From the NCBI GenBank assembly GCA_029204225.1, contig CM055095.1, positions 13,205,440 to 13,269,439 of the forward strand: a DNA stretch of 64,000 nt, in the 5' to 3' direction. Source of the stretch: Diphasiastrum complanatum (taxonomy: Eukaryota > Streptophyta > Lycopodiopsida > Lycopodiales > Lycopodiaceae). Shown here one piece after another: positions 48,047 through 59,100 of this stretch (the stretch's first letter is position 1; every line of letters begins with the position of its first letter). Made by a program: the position numbers and the translations under genes. The notes below the pieces were generated by a model that searched no databases, was not told where the DNA came from, and saw only the letters and a program-made list of their open reading frames with translations.

Positions 48047-48803
48047 TCTCCATCCTAGGGAGTTAGGAGCAGCAATAGAGAAAGCTATCAGAAGATAGGA
48101 AGTGTTTCTTAGATTCTCAGAGAGGAATAGAGGAGGAGGATCGCTGTAGGAGCAGCCTTCAAACTTCTGATTTTCACTGAGAAATCACAGTAGCAAGGAG
48201 TCAGATTCCAAGTGTAGGTAACTCGCTGGAAAAACAGCTGTTTCTCACTGAGTTCAGAGGATTCTCTATAGTTTCCTTAGCGAAATTAGAGTAGGAAGAA
48301 GCTAGCACCTCCATCGTTGTACAATCAGAGACCTGCATCTGATTTCCAGGGAAAAATATACTGGTTCTCAACGAGTTTGAAGCCAAAAAAGAGGAGTAGG
48401 GCCAGCGTTGCCAGTGCTTCTGAAAATCTGGTTTTTGGACAAGTTTTCGGGCCCCAACGTCAGAGATTTGGAGCAAGAGAATTCCTACCAGATCAGCGAG
48501 CAGGAGACTTTTGAAATTTCAGATTTCAGAAGGGTTTTTGGACTTCATATTTGCCATTTTGTGGACAAATTGAGATGATGTCAGACCAGCGAGGGAGAAT
48601 AGCAAAAGTTTCAGATCTTGTTGCACATTTTCCAACCTCAAATCAGATTGAGAAAGAAGCTAAGAAGGGCTTTTCTGTATTCTCTCTCCGGAAGTACAGT
48701 TCTCAGAAAGAGCTAAGTTTCCTTTCCCTTGTACAGTTGTAAATTAGTCTTTTAGACTTTTTTTTCCTTCAGAAGTTAAGGTAGCTCTCTTTCAGTTCCG
48801 AAG
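48047..48803 (+). other. untranslated leader of chromovirus
   Basis: About 750 bp between the primer-binding site and the first gag ATG. No supported coding; short open frames have no motif. Confidence 0.7.
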
Positions 48804-49490
48804 ATGACCACTTCTCAGGGACCTGATCAACCCCCGGAGAGAGGCTTCGACGAACTTGAAACAGAAGCCTTGGCTTACAGAAAAGGGAAGGAACCCATGG
48901 AAGTAGAAGAACATGAACAGTTCGCCGAAGAACTCGACGAACTGGTTACCAAGGAGCAGTTCCTCCAATTGGTAACAGAAGTGGATGAACTGAAGTTGGC
49001 ATTAGCCAATTTCAAGTCCAGTGTGGACGACTCGCGTTGCACTCAAAAACTTGATCTTGAGTTCCGCGAAAGGAAGCCTTCCCTCCACTTCTCAGTTATC
49101 CCCTTCTCCACTTCCATCAGTTTTGGGTGAGACTTTACGGTCTCACCCCAGTGTTTTTAAAGATTTAAAACCTCCTTCCTTGAGCAAGCTCTCAGATATG
49201 CTCAAATCTACGATGATTGGGTAGGAAGAAGGCGAGACAACAGCCACTTTCTGAGCAGCCTTCTCAGAAAGACTTTCAATTTAAAAAGAAATTTTTAAAA
49301 AGAAAGAAAGAAGACAAATTTAAAAGTGAAGCTCCTCAGAAATGCCCTTCACTCATACAACCCTTAAAACCAGATGATTTTGAGAAAGCCAAACAAGAAC
49401 GTTTGTGCTTTGTGTGTATGGGCAAGGGACACACAGTCAGACAGTGTCCCAAGGGGCCTTTCACTAAAAAAGATAAGAAAGATAAAAAAC
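48804..49490 (+). pseudogene. chromovirus gag, capsid region deleted
   Basis: ATG at 48804 opens an acidic 108-codon frame (GRGFDELETEAL-like start, LDELVTKEQFLQLVTEVDEL coiled coil). It then breaks, and a second frame from 49217 carries a Lys-rich linker and a CCHC zinc knuckle (LCFVCMGKGHTVRQCPKG) for RNA binding. The retrotransposon capsid domain, about 200 residues between the two in intact gypsy gag, is missing. A deletion near 49130-49217 explains this together with the frame change. The knuckle Cys/His residues are intact. Confidence 0.8.
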
Positions 49491-49499
49491 AAGTTCATC

Positions 49500-49860
49500 T
49501 TGTTCAGACTGTATGTTTCGCTAGTGACTCGGCAGCTTCCGAGATCAAAGTGTATCATGAAGATCATGAACACTGTTGCCAGCTGACCTTTGCAATGCTA
49601 GCGAGACCCTTCAGTTTTGGGCCGCATGACCTAGTACGTATGCATGGGAAAGTTGGTAACCAGTCAGTAAGAGTCATGGTTGATGATGGGGCAACCCATA
49701 ATTTCATCAACCACACCCTGGTTAAAAAGCTTAAACTACCAAAAGTACCTAGTCAGCATAGGTACATAGTTTCATTAGCTAAGGGTGAAGATAAAAAAAT
49801 ATGGGAAACTATGGTAAGTAAGTTAAATCTTGGGTATCCAGGGGTACCAAGATGAAATAA
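49500..49860 (+). pseudogene. chromovirus protease
   Basis: In the same frame as the zinc knuckle. The retropepsin active site appears as VMVDDGATHNFIN (about 49675-49711), with VDDGA at the usual D-[ST]-G-A position, followed by KKLKLP and a flap-like region. The frame shifts around 49830-49855, between SKLNLG and [12 protein letters not shown], and the protease end [12 protein letters not shown] continues in the pol frame. A single-base indel would restore it. Confidence 0.82.
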
Positions 49861-51572
49861 ACTTTCAGATAATACACCTGGATCGAACAGACATTATTCT
49901 CGGGAGAGATTGGCCCTACTGTTTAGGACCTTCCCTCCACAGAAACTATCAGGAGAACACCCTCAGCTTTCAGCATAAAGGCCGAGAGATCCAGTTGCAT
50001 GGGGAGCATGATGTTCCCAACAGCCCTATGGTCTGTAGTTCAGAGCTCTGTCAGCTAATCGGAGACGAAGACCATCAGGTATTCTTATGTGACTTTCAGT
50101 TTATTCCTGAAGTTTCTATTTCTAGTTCTATTCAGCAGAAAATCAGTAAATTAGAAACTTTATTGTCTAAATTTAAAGATGTTTTTCGTGAAGATTTGCC
50201 ACATCGTTTACCACCTAGCAGAGAGGTAGATCATGTAATAAACCTAGTACCAGGTACAGCACCTGTTTCTAAACCTCCGTATCGAGTCAGCCGAACAGAG
50301 GATGAAGAAATAACTAGGCAGTTAACAGACTATCTTGGGAAAGGCCAAATTCAGACCAGGAGTTCACCATGGGCTTCACCAGTCCTATTGGTGAAAAAGA
50401 AGGAGGGGTCTATGCGTCTTTGCGTAGATTACAGAGCCCTCAATAAAGTCACAATTAAGAATAAATACCCTATGCCTCGGGCAGACGAGTTGTTTGATCA
50501 ACTCGACGGGGCTAAGTTTTTCAGCAAAATAGACCTCAGATCGGGATATCATCAAGTCCGTATAAAATCGAAAGATGTCTCGAAAACAGCTTTTAGGACT
50601 CGTCACGGTCATTATGAGTTTAAGGTGATGCCATTTGGGCTCACAAATGCTCCAGCTACCTTTATGACCTTGATGAACAGTGTCCTCAGATCATACTTGG
50701 GTAAGTTTGTAGTCGTATTTTTAGATGACATCCTCGTTTACAGCAAAACGAGGAAGGAGCATCTAAAACACCTCAGAAAGGTGTTTCGACTGCTCAAAAA
50801 GCATAAGGTTTATGCTAAACAATCCAAGTGTGAAGTCTTCGTTGAAGAAGTAGCATATTTGGGTCACATTATCTCTTCAGATGGGATTAAGATGGACCCA
50901 AATAAGGTTAAAGCCATACTCAGTTGGCTGAGACCTCAAAATATTTTGGAACTTCAGATCTTTCTTGGTCTAGCGGGATATTACAGACGATTTGTCAAGG
51001 AATATGCTCAGATAGCAGTCCCTATGACAAATCTTCCTAAGGGAAAGAGAAAGGAGTTCATTTGGGAGTCCGCACAACAGGAGAGCTTTGATGCTCTCAA
51101 AACAGCCTTAGCTACAGCACCAGTTTTAAAAGTCGTCGACCCCAATCAGCCATTTGTGGTCGAAACAGATGCTAGCGACTTTGCAGTAGGTGCTGTGCTA
51201 ACTCAGGGTGGACGACCAGTTGCGTTCGAGAGTAAAAAACTCGAGCCAGCTCAGACTAGGTACAGTGCTTATGAAAAGGAACTCTTTTCTATAGTCCATG
51301 CCCTTAAGACTTGGAGGCATTATTTGTATGGTGCCAACTTTGAGGTCCTTACAAACCATGAGAGTCTCAGGTACCTTTGCAATCAACCTGAGCTTAGAGG
51401 TTGGAAAGCTCGTTGGGCAGAGTTGATGCAAGAGTTTGACATGTCTATCAGATATAGGCGTGGAAAATTCAATACAGTAGCAGATGCCCTTAGCAGAATG
51501 CCTATGATAAACGAACTGAGTTTTACTCAGATTCGTAATGAGTTACTCAAGTCCTTGAGAGAGAAATGCTAG
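49830..51572 (+). CDS. pol: chromovirus reverse transcriptase and RNase H
   Basis: Open frame of 580 codons. It starts in the protease tail ([13 protein letters not shown]), then the [94 protein letters not shown] (FLDD catalytic box at about 50718) and [10 protein letters not shown]. RNase H follows: [45 protein letters not shown]-type block ([13 protein letters not shown]), and [17 protein letters not shown]. All catalytic Asp/Glu positions that I can check are present, except that TDH reads TNH. It ends at a TAG (51570-51572), after which the same frame continues into integrase, so the stop is probably a mutation of a sense codon. Confidence 0.95.
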   Translation: MGIQGYQDEINFQIIHLDRTDIILGRDWPYCLGPSLHRNYQENTLSFQHKGREIQLHGEHDVPNSPMVCSSELCQLIGDEDHQVFLCDFQFIPEVSISSSIQQKISKLETLLSKFKDVFREDLPHRLPPSREVDHVINLVPGTAPVSKPPYRVSRTEDEEITRQLTDYLGKGQIQTRSSPWASPVLLVKKKEGSMRLCVDYRALNKVTIKNKYPMPRADELFDQLDGAKFFSKIDLRSGYHQVRIKSKDVSKTAFRTRHGHYEFKVMPFGLTNAPATFMTLMNSVLRSYLGKFVVVFLDDILVYSKTRKEHLKHLRKVFRLLKKHKVYAKQSKCEVFVEEVAYLGHIISSDGIKMDPNKVKAILSWLRPQNILELQIFLGLAGYYRRFVKEYAQIAVPMTNLPKGKRKEFIWESAQQESFDALKTALATAPVLKVVDPNQPFVVETDASDFAVGAVLTQGGRPVAFESKKLEPAQTRYSAYEKELFSIVHALKTWRHYLYGANFEVLTNHESLRYLCNQPELRGWKARWAELMQEFDMSIRYRRGKFNTVADALSRMPMINELSFTQIRNELLKSLREKC

Positions 51573-53162
51573 CATGATGCATTCTTCTCTATTATCTGGA
51601 ACTCAGTCCAGAACAGACAGTTACAGACTCCAGAACCAGTTCCCGGGGCTGGTGCCAGTTCATCCAAGAATACGGCAGCTTCCGTTGAGGATGATGATGA
51701 GTCCGAGTATACGTCGTCAGATGACGTTGAGGATTCTGAGCCTGTATTACCCAAGCAAACCCCAGTGGTTGAGGGTCAGTGGACTCAAGGATTCAAATGG
51801 AAACAATATTCCATTCAGGATGAGTACTTGCTCTATAGAGATAGAGTATGTGTCCCCAATTCAAAGGATTATAGGCAGCAGGTCCTATATGAATATCATG
51901 ACAATCCTAGCGCGGGACACCCAGGCATACATAAGACCTATGAGCTTCTTTGTAGGCAATTTTTCTGGCCAAGTATGAAAAAGGACGTCCACCAGTATGT
52001 AACCAGTTGCCAGAAATGTCAAGTAAATAAAGCAGAGCGTTTAAAGGCAGGAGGGTTGTTGCATCCCTTAGAAATACCAGCTGGTAAATGGGAGAGTATT
52101 TCCATGGATTTTATAGTAGGCCTGCCTAAAACCCAAAAGGGTAATGACGCTATATGGGTCACAGTTGACCGTCTGACCAAAATGGCTCATTTCATTCCGA
52201 CCAAAACAACCGTAAGAGCTCCAGAGTTAGCGAGGTTGTTTGTAGACGGGCTATTTAAATTGTACGGTCTACCTTCCGGCATAGTTAGCGACCGGGACAA
52301 TAAGTTTACTGGAAATTTTTGGAGGGCAGTATTCCATCATCTCCATACTAAACTTAATATAAGTACCACCGACCATCCACAGACGGACGGTCAAACAGAA
52401 AGGGTAAATCAAGTGCTGGAGGATATGCTTCGTGCATACGTCAGCAAGAAGCAGACTAATTGGGAGGAGTATCTCTTGATATTAGAGTTTGCTTACAACA
52501 AGACTAAACATTCAGCTACGGGATACAGCCCATTTATGCTGATGTACGGTTTTCAGCCACGCTCACCCACAACTATAGGGTTTAAACAAGAAAAAGTTGA
52601 AGCAGCCAGAAACTTTTTAGAAGACCTAAACCAGATGATAGAACATGCTAAGCGTAGCATTAGACAGTCCCAGGATCGAGCCAGGGATTATGCAGATCCA
52701 CACAGACGGGATGTGCAGTTCTCCACTGGTGAGAAAGTCTACTTGAGAGTCCCAGTTGACTCTAAAACCCTCAAATCAGGAGTGTGTGCTAAGTTGTCTC
52801 CAAGGTATTGTGGTCCCTTTACCATCAGTAGGAGACTAGGCGAGGTCACCTATGAACTAGAACTCCCACACAGCAGTAAGGTTTTTCCAATCTTTCATGT
52901 AAGTCAGTTACGAAAAGCCTTAACCAGATCAGACAATTTGGTAGGGGACAATGTTCTAGTTCTCCCATTGGATCCTCAACAACCTCCACATGAACTAGAG
53001 GAGATTCTTGATAGTAGAGAGACACAGACTCGTCATACTCTATACCGATAATATCTGGTTAAGTGGAATGATCAGCCCGTTGAGAATGCCACTTGGGAAA
53101 GAGGCAGCGTCCTTCGCAAGATTTTTTCAGATTTTGTCTTAGAGGACCAAGACGGTTCTTAA
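51573..53162 (+). pseudogene. pol: chromovirus integrase with C-terminal chromodomain
   Basis: This continues the RT frame after TAG. An acidic linker (EDDDESEYTSSDDVEDSEPV) leads to the HHCC zinc finger (HDNPSAGHPGIHKTYELL, YVTSCQKCQVNK). The core carries the D,D,E triad: SMDFIVGLPK, GLPSGIVSDRDNKFTG and TDGQTERVNQVLE. Then come the GPF-type block (LSPRYCGPFTISRRLGEVTY, ELELP, FPIFHVSQLRK) and the chromodomain: EEILDSRETQTRHTLYR, TAA stop (53049-53051), YLVKWNDQPVENATWE. Chromodomains direct integration toward marked chromatin. The stop interrupts it after its first strand. Translation would otherwise end at 53162, overlapping the polypurine tract. Confidence 0.93.
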
Positions 53163-53173
53163 GGGGGAGGGAG
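53161..53173 (+). promoter_or_regulatory. polypurine tract of chromovirus
   Basis: AAGGGGGAGGGAG directly precedes the 3' LTR start TGTTACG; it is the primer for plus-strand synthesis. Confidence 0.93.
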
Positions 53174-53531
53174 TGTTACGAGCTCGTAACCAGTGCCGAA
53201 CCCTAGAGAACACAGATAGGTCAGATACCACAGTCAGGGTCGTGTCCAGCTTACATGACCAACAGGGCAAGACAATGTGAGTAGTGTGCCCCAGCACGGT
53301 CCATAGCCATGGCGGGCCTAACACAGCCTAGGGACCCTGTCAGCAGGATAGGGCCCCCAGTTGGGTCCCGACGTGCAGTCGGCCACGTCAGTGCCACGTG
53401 GCCGACACTTGGCAGTAGCATGCTACCAGTCCTCACACTGGGCTAGGAGGGGCTTACTCTATATCAGGGAGTAGGCAAGGTTGGGTGGATCAGTTAGTGT
53501 TTGCCCTACTGTGGTGTTAGGATCTATTACA
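53174..53531 (+). repeat. 3' LTR of chromovirus
   Basis: 358 bp, TGTTACGAGCTC to GATCTATTACA, the same length as the 5' LTR with nine substitutions and no indel. Confidence 0.97.
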
Positions 53532-53536
53532 CTTGT
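53532..53536. repeat. right target-site duplication of gypsy element
   Basis: CTTGT, identical to 47669-47673. Beyond it the copia A GAG-pre-integrase sequence resumes. Confidence 0.95.
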
Positions 53537-54860
53537 CCAAGTCTTTTGTGCCATAAAGTGAAGGTAGATATCTTGCTCTTATCGGCCAACATGACAACAT
53601 TAGTATCCACAAATGCATCCAACTTATAAAGTTTGCCAAGTCTAGTGCCCTTAGCCACTATCTTACCCTTCTTCTTGATGAAACATTCATTTGAAGCAAA
53701 GTCAACATTGACACCATTGTCTACCATTTGGCCAACACTTAGCAGATTCTTTGTTATTGTAGGAATGTACAAAACACCTTCTATGTTGATCTTTTTGGAA
53801 GATACTTAGCAAAGGAGAATGCTACCAACTCCTTCAATCTTACAAGATTCATCATTTGCTGTATAGATAGGTCCATCATAAGATAAGAGAGAAGAGAAAA
53901 ACTCCCTTTTGCTAGTCATGTGTGAACTAGCACCCGAGTCAATCCACCCAGGATCTTCTCCTTTGAAGCTTGTTGAAGAAAATATGGACATCATGAGAGA
54001 GTCCTCATGTGAACTCTCCTCCTCGTCCTCTTTGCTCATGTTGGCTTGGCTTTGATATTGCTTCCTCTGAAGCAATGCCCCATTTTGCTACAATAGTAGC
54101 ATTGCACCTTTGATTTGTCCTTCTTGACTTTGGTGGTTGATGGAGATGCCTTTGAGGGTCCTTCTTGATCCTCAAGCTTTGAAGACTTCTTGAATGTTGA
54201 TCCTTTGCCTTTGTACTTCCCTTTGCCTTTGGTGAAGAGAGCTTGGTCATCTCCACCTTGGATGGAAAGTCTATCCATCCTCTCTTGCATTTGGCTCCTT
54301 CTTGATTCCTCAGCCATGAGTGTGCCTTGGAGTTCTTCAAGTATGGGTAGCTTACCCATAATTGCATATCCCTGAACCAAAAAATTAAAAGCTTAGTCCG
54401 TTCAATATGAGTTGAACAAGCTCTTCATCCTTGATAGGATCACCTATGAAGGCTAGCTCTTTGTTCAATTCCTTCACTCTTAAGACAAAAGTATGTGCAC
54501 TCTCTCATTTCTTTTGATAGCTTCTATAGATTTGATTCTTCAAAGCTAACATCCTAGTTTGGTTCTTGGATTCATAGACCTTTTGCAAAGTCTCCCAGGC
54601 ATCTTGAGCCGAAGTGCAATCTCCTACCTCTCTTAAGAGTTCATTTGCAGCATTCATTTTTATGCAATGTAGTGCAACATTGCACCTCTTGATGTATTTG
54701 GCTTTTTCTTGAGGATGAATAGGTTCACCCTCCTTACCATTTACAATCTCCATAAGATCTTGCATGATCATGATGGATTCCATTCAAACTTTCCACATGG
54801 AATAGTTAGTTTTTTGAGCCTTTCATTAGTATCCAAAAGATATGCATTTAAAGATGCCAT
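53537..54860 (-). pseudogene. copia A gag, protease and start of pre-integrase
   Basis: Read 5' to 3' on the minus strand. The gag start at about 54857 is MASLNAYLLDTNERLKK, then TNYSMWKV with a TGA, MESIMIMQDLMEIVNGKEGE, YIKRCNVALHCIKMNAANEL and AQDAWETLQKVYESKNQTRM. After frameshifts come EELQGTLMAEESRRSQMQER, a zinc knuckle (CYYCSKMGHC), the protease (GWIDSGASSHMTSKREFFSS) and VLYIPTITKNLLSVGQMVD-type sequence. It ends with FTLWHKRLGQ, where the chromovirus is inserted. At least four frame breaks or stops are present. The gag core closely resembles that of copia C at 43 kb. Confidence 0.88.
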
Positions 54861-55628
54861 CTACTCTCCTAATCAAGGACTTGACACAAATGAAAGTTAC
54901 TTCTATTGATTTGATTGAAGATCTACCTTATCCCACTTCTTAGGGACCTGAAAAGATCAGTAATATACTTCCTAAAAAGATATAAGAATGATCTTTAACA
55001 AAATCAAATTATAGAAACAATGCACTTGCTTGATTGAAGTAGATAATACTAGTAGAATTGCCCCTCTTTCTATAAAGAACATAAAAGCTTCCAAATGATC
55101 TGATCAAGAGTGAATTTCAGCAACCTAATATACTTCCAAAATCACATGTAAAAGATCTAAATGGAACTTAATGAGGATGCAACACAATCTACTATCCAAT
55201 CACAAGCAAAAATTGATCTAATTTGATGCATAAGTCAAGCAATGGTTGGACTGAACCTAAATCATTTTAGGAGGTGTCCTCTACACCTTAGAACAACCTT
55301 GAAGAGTCCCCAAATCTCTGATCTTCCCTCTCCTTAAATGCTAGAAAGCCTCCTCTATGAAATCACCTCCAAAACTCGCTTAGAAATCAATGCTTGGAGC
55401 AAGCAAAACTTGCTATCTTGGTAATGTGGATTGAATTCAACTTTGCCTATGGTTTTAGACACCTAAACACCTGCAAATGAAGTCACACATCACCAATATC
55501 CAATGGAATTGACTCACTTTGAGTTATGGAATCAATGCTAGATGCTAAGATCCAATCTACACAAGATTTAGATAAAAAATTGCGATCAAATTGAATGAAA
55601 ACCAAGGATTTAGCTCATTTAAGCCTTT

Positions 55629-55642
55629 AGGCTCTGATAGCA
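55629..55642 (-). promoter_or_regulatory. primer-binding site of copia A
   Basis: The minus strand reads TGCTATCAGAGCCT immediately after the 5' LTR end TTTTAACA. This is one mismatch from the tRNA-iMet-type site TGGTATCAGAGC. Confidence 0.85.
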
Positions 55643-55964
55643 TGTTAAAATTACAGCAAATAAGGATCCTAAAACACTTGAAATGATGAGGGAAATAATA
55701 GATTATGATCTCATAAGATTAACACAACTTGAACCATCAAAATCCATCAAGAATCTATGCTTGAACCTCACTAAATGGCCCAAATCCTTGAAGAAGCCTT
55801 CACACGTGTGAAAGTACTGTACACCAGACCTACATTCAGTCCTATAATCATTAGGAATCACAAGAACTCAAACAATTATGAACATAGAGAGCAATTGCAC
55901 CAATATGAGAGAAAAATCATGAAATTACTTGATTGATTTTGGTGAGATATCATCAGCTATATAT
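55643..55964 (-). repeat. truncated 5' LTR of copia A (322 bp)
   Basis: Homologous to 45396-45739 of the 3' LTR, then cut off; sequence from 55965 on is copia B integrase. About 340 bp (the upstream U3 half on the minus strand) is missing, so the element has lost its promoter. Confidence 0.88.
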
Positions 55965-58015
55965 AGTCTGTAAGCCTTGGCATCACCTGCATATCCAACA
56001 AGCATGCATTTGATGGATCTCTGATCCAGCTTTTTTCTGTTCTTGGTTGGTATCAGACCAAAAGCTTGTGTCCATGCCACTCCTTGTATGGTGTCTTTCC
56101 CTTCAAAGCTTTTGTTGGTGACCTGTTTATGGCATGCACAACAGTATTGGCAGCCTTTGCCCATAGCAATTTTGGTACTTTTCCATCGTGCAGCATACAT
56201 ATGACTTTCTCCATAATCGTTTTGTTCATCAACAAAACGCATTGCCATTGTCTGTCCTAAGTTTCTTTACTTTGCACCCTATCTGATTCTCAACAAGTCT
56301 CTTGAAGTCTTGGAAAGCATCGAAGGCTTGACTCTTACATTTTAAAAACTCAATAAACACCATCCTAGAGCAATCATCTATAAATATGACGTAGTACCTT
56401 GCCCCCCCTAGGGACGTTACCTCCATAGGCCCACATAAATCAGAATGAACCAGGCCTAATAACTAGTGTTCACGTTTTCCCTCATAATTAGCAAACGACC
56501 CTCTAATTTGTTTTCCATACAGACAAGCATCACACCTCGCAATATCAGAATTGAAATCAAAATCAAAATCTCTCACTAAATGCCCTTTTGCTAGACTTCG
56601 AAATCACTCTAACCCAAGGTGTCCTAACCTCTTGTGCCAAATGTTATTTTTCTTATTTTTTGTAGTAGCAACACAGGCATTGCAAAACCATCTAGCTTGT
56701 AAAGCTCCCCCTTTCTGTTCCCTATTGCTATAGAAAAACCATCAACGATCAAGCTACACTCTTTCTTGCTAAATGTGATTTCAAAACGAATATCTCTTAT
56801 GTTGCTAAATGATACAAGGTTTTTTGCAATGTCAGGCACATGCAATACTTCACTAAGTATAACCTGTTTATCTTCACTTAACTGCAGACATACAGATCCT
56901 ATCCCAACAACAGTGATGACCCCTTTGTTACCCACAATGACTTCCTTACCTCCTACAATAAGCTCATAGGTGACAAAGAAGCCTCTATTACATGTCATAT
57001 GGCTGGTGGCCGCAGAATCTGGATACCATGATAGATCCTCGTTGCTTTTGCATCCCCTCAGCAAGCTCGCTACTGGCATGACTTCCACACAACTATCGGA
57101 TGAAGAATCGGCTGAAGATTCCTTCTCGTTTGTCACTTCCATGATTGCAACTGGCTTCTCTTCCCCTTCTTCTTCGACCAGGTTGGCTTTAGCAACAATC
57201 CTCCTCTTGATGTCTTCGTGCTTCTTAAGACAATGTCTCACATAATGTCCTACTTGATCACAATAGTAGCACTTCACGTCCTTCTTCTTCTTGAATCCTT
57301 CCTTCTTCTCGCTTGAATCCTTCCAGTGATAACCGCTCCCTTGCGCTTCATCTTTCTTGATCTTTGCGCTCTTGAATTCAATGATGAACGCCACATCTAC
57401 TTGTTTGCCACTCAGCTATCTCCTCACATCATCTTGTAGCAATTGACTGCACACATAATCGACTGTCAACCTGTCTTCTTGACCCTCCAACGTCATGACC
57501 AGTGCTTCATAATGCTCAGGTAGGCTGCCCAAGGTCCTGAAAACAAGTTGTCTCTCATCAACTGGTGCTCCAGCCTCTTCCAATTGTCTTGCCATAGTCC
57601 TGATCTTCTCAAGATGCAGGTTCATGCTACCTCCAGCTTCCATCTTGACATTTGCTAATTGTCTCTGCAGCAATAGAATGTTGGTGATCCCCTGCGCCTC
57701 GTAGCTCTCCTTTAGTTGCTTCCATGCGTCCTTGGAAGTCTTCGCATATCTGACTCGTCCAATCACATTATCTCCCAATGATAGGCAGATCATCAGATAG
57801 GCACGCCTTTCCTTGATTCCCCATGCTTCCGCTGCAACTGGGTTGGCCACCACTCCCTCTACATCAAGTTGAACGACGTCGCTTCCATCAACCACACCCC
57901 ACAACCCCCTTTCCTCCAGTGTAAGCTTCATCTTCCAGCTCCCGTTCGCATAGTTTGATCCCTCCAGCTTCTCCAGAGCTCGCACATCCACCAACGACCC
58001 GACTTTTGTCGCCAT
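55965..58015 (-). mobile_element. copia element B, gag to integrase
   Basis: Minus strand from MATKVGSLVDVRALEKLEGS (58015): the gag UBN2 region (AYLMICLSLGDNVIGRVRYA, DAWKQLKESYEAQGIT, LRTLGSLPEHYEALVMTLEG-type block), then TAG after LLQDDVRR (57416-57418) with the same frame continuing. The zinc knuckle CYYCDQVGHYVRHC is perfect CCHC. Protease: LSWYPDSAATSHMTCNRGFF. Pre-integrase and integrase follow with breaks: GGARYYVIFIDDCSRMVFIE, KKLRTDNGNAFC, TPYKEWHG, SIKCMLVGYAGDAKAYRLY. It ends at the copia A LTR. The RT half is at 44845-45395. It is of a different family from element A. A 5' LTR beyond 58.1 kb was not delimited; CAGCTCTGATCAC at 58410 might be a decayed primer site. Confidence 0.88.
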
Positions 58016-58087
58016 CTCCAAGTATTGTCGATTGTATAGCTTCCTCCCTTCGCACCATCCAGACACTTCTGGGTTCTTGCTAATCAA

Positions 58088-59100
58088 TCTCTCAAACCTG
58101 TGCGATAGCTCAGGATAGGATCGTGATGATTATGGTACTAGTGTCGTGGGCCCATAACCTTTGGCAAAAACTCGAGTGAGGCTTGACGACAAAAACTCGA
58201 GTGAGGCTTCAATGCCAAAAATTACTCTCATATATTAGCTATACAGGTGTCCATCAAGAATAGGACCCATACTTGCCAAGAAGCAAAAACTCACGTCTGT
58301 CATACCTAATTCATCACGTGCCTTATAGGCCAAGAACTAGATTCTGAAATTGAACCAACAAGCTGAGTGATTCCTGGGAGAGCAAGGGTGGGGTAGAATT
58401 GAGAATGTCAGCTCTGATCACTGTGCGCGATTCCAACTGAAACACAATATTGAGCTTAAAGCAAAGCTGGGTGCAAGAAATATGTGGTTTAGTACGACCT
58501 TCCCAGTAACAGATTGATATACCTGTGTAGAAACATAACCGTATGAATTTGGATGTTTTAGGATTCTTCCATCATATCTACATCCAGATTACCCATGTAG
58601 CTTAGATTGAGCTGAAGAGCTGGATCCCAAGCACTGCAAAAGAGCTCATCCCCTCTTATCCCTTGAAGTACGTTATTCTTTGATTTGCAACATCATTCTG
58701 CCACAGTACATATGCATGATGAACTTTCACAAGTCTCAGAGCAAGATGGCCATTGGAAACAAGTCTATTTGAGAAGATACACATCACTTAAGATTTTTGC
58801 AGAAAATTTAATATGTAATATTTACATGACGCATTGGACAGCTCCAATGGCATTGATTTACACCGGATTGGCAACTATCTTTTCAATGTCTTTCCTTGGG
58901 ATTGAACACTTTCCAGAGTCATGTCAGGAGTATTGATAAAATTTGAATTTACAACAATAATCTACAAGCGCTCTGGGGAACATTTTGGGGGGTGGGGTGG
59001 GGGCAGTTTAGTTGCTACAGATGAAAAGGCCGCAAGTGGAGGTTCACCCACTTGTAACTTCACCTGTGCCATAGAAGGCAATAGTTGTAGTTAGGACAAG
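58088..59100. other. probable leader/LTR of copia B, no gene
   Basis: No coding sequence supported. It contains ACTCGAGTGAGGCTT twice in tandem (58170-58213) and a G-rich run at 58988-59006. It probably includes leader and LTR sequence of element B, but no second LTR was available for comparison. Confidence 0.4.

Larger units (their letters stand above)
47674..53531 (+). mobile_element. Ty3/gypsy chromovirus, 5,858 bp, near-complete
   Basis: A full-length LTR retrotransposon on the plus strand. It has two 358-bp LTRs (47674-48031, 53174-53531), a tRNA-iMet-type primer-binding site at 48033, remnant gag, zinc knuckle, protease, reverse transcriptase, RNase H, integrase with chromodomain, and a polypurine tract ending at 53173. 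It is flanked by CTTGT duplications. The C-terminal chromodomain places it among chromoviruses; size and LTR length fit Reina- or Galadriel-like clades, which I cannot separate by eye. The LTRs differ at nine positions, so this is the youngest layer of the nest. Confidence 0.96.
45396..55964 (-). mobile_element. copia element A, interrupted by a gypsy element
   Basis: A minus-strand Ty1/copia retrotransposon. Its 3' LTR is 45396-46078, its polypurine tract is 46079-46090, the pol halves are 46100-47668 and 53537-54380, gag is at 54400-54860, the leader is 54860-55628, the primer-binding site is at about 55629-55642 and a truncated 5' LTR is 55643-55964. The chromovirus at 47674-53531 splits the GAG-pre-integrase domain between LWHKRLGQ and NLGSMEAM. 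Frame breaks in gag, an internal integrase-RT deletion and the lost U3 make it inactive. It is itself inserted in copia element B. Confidence 0.92.
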
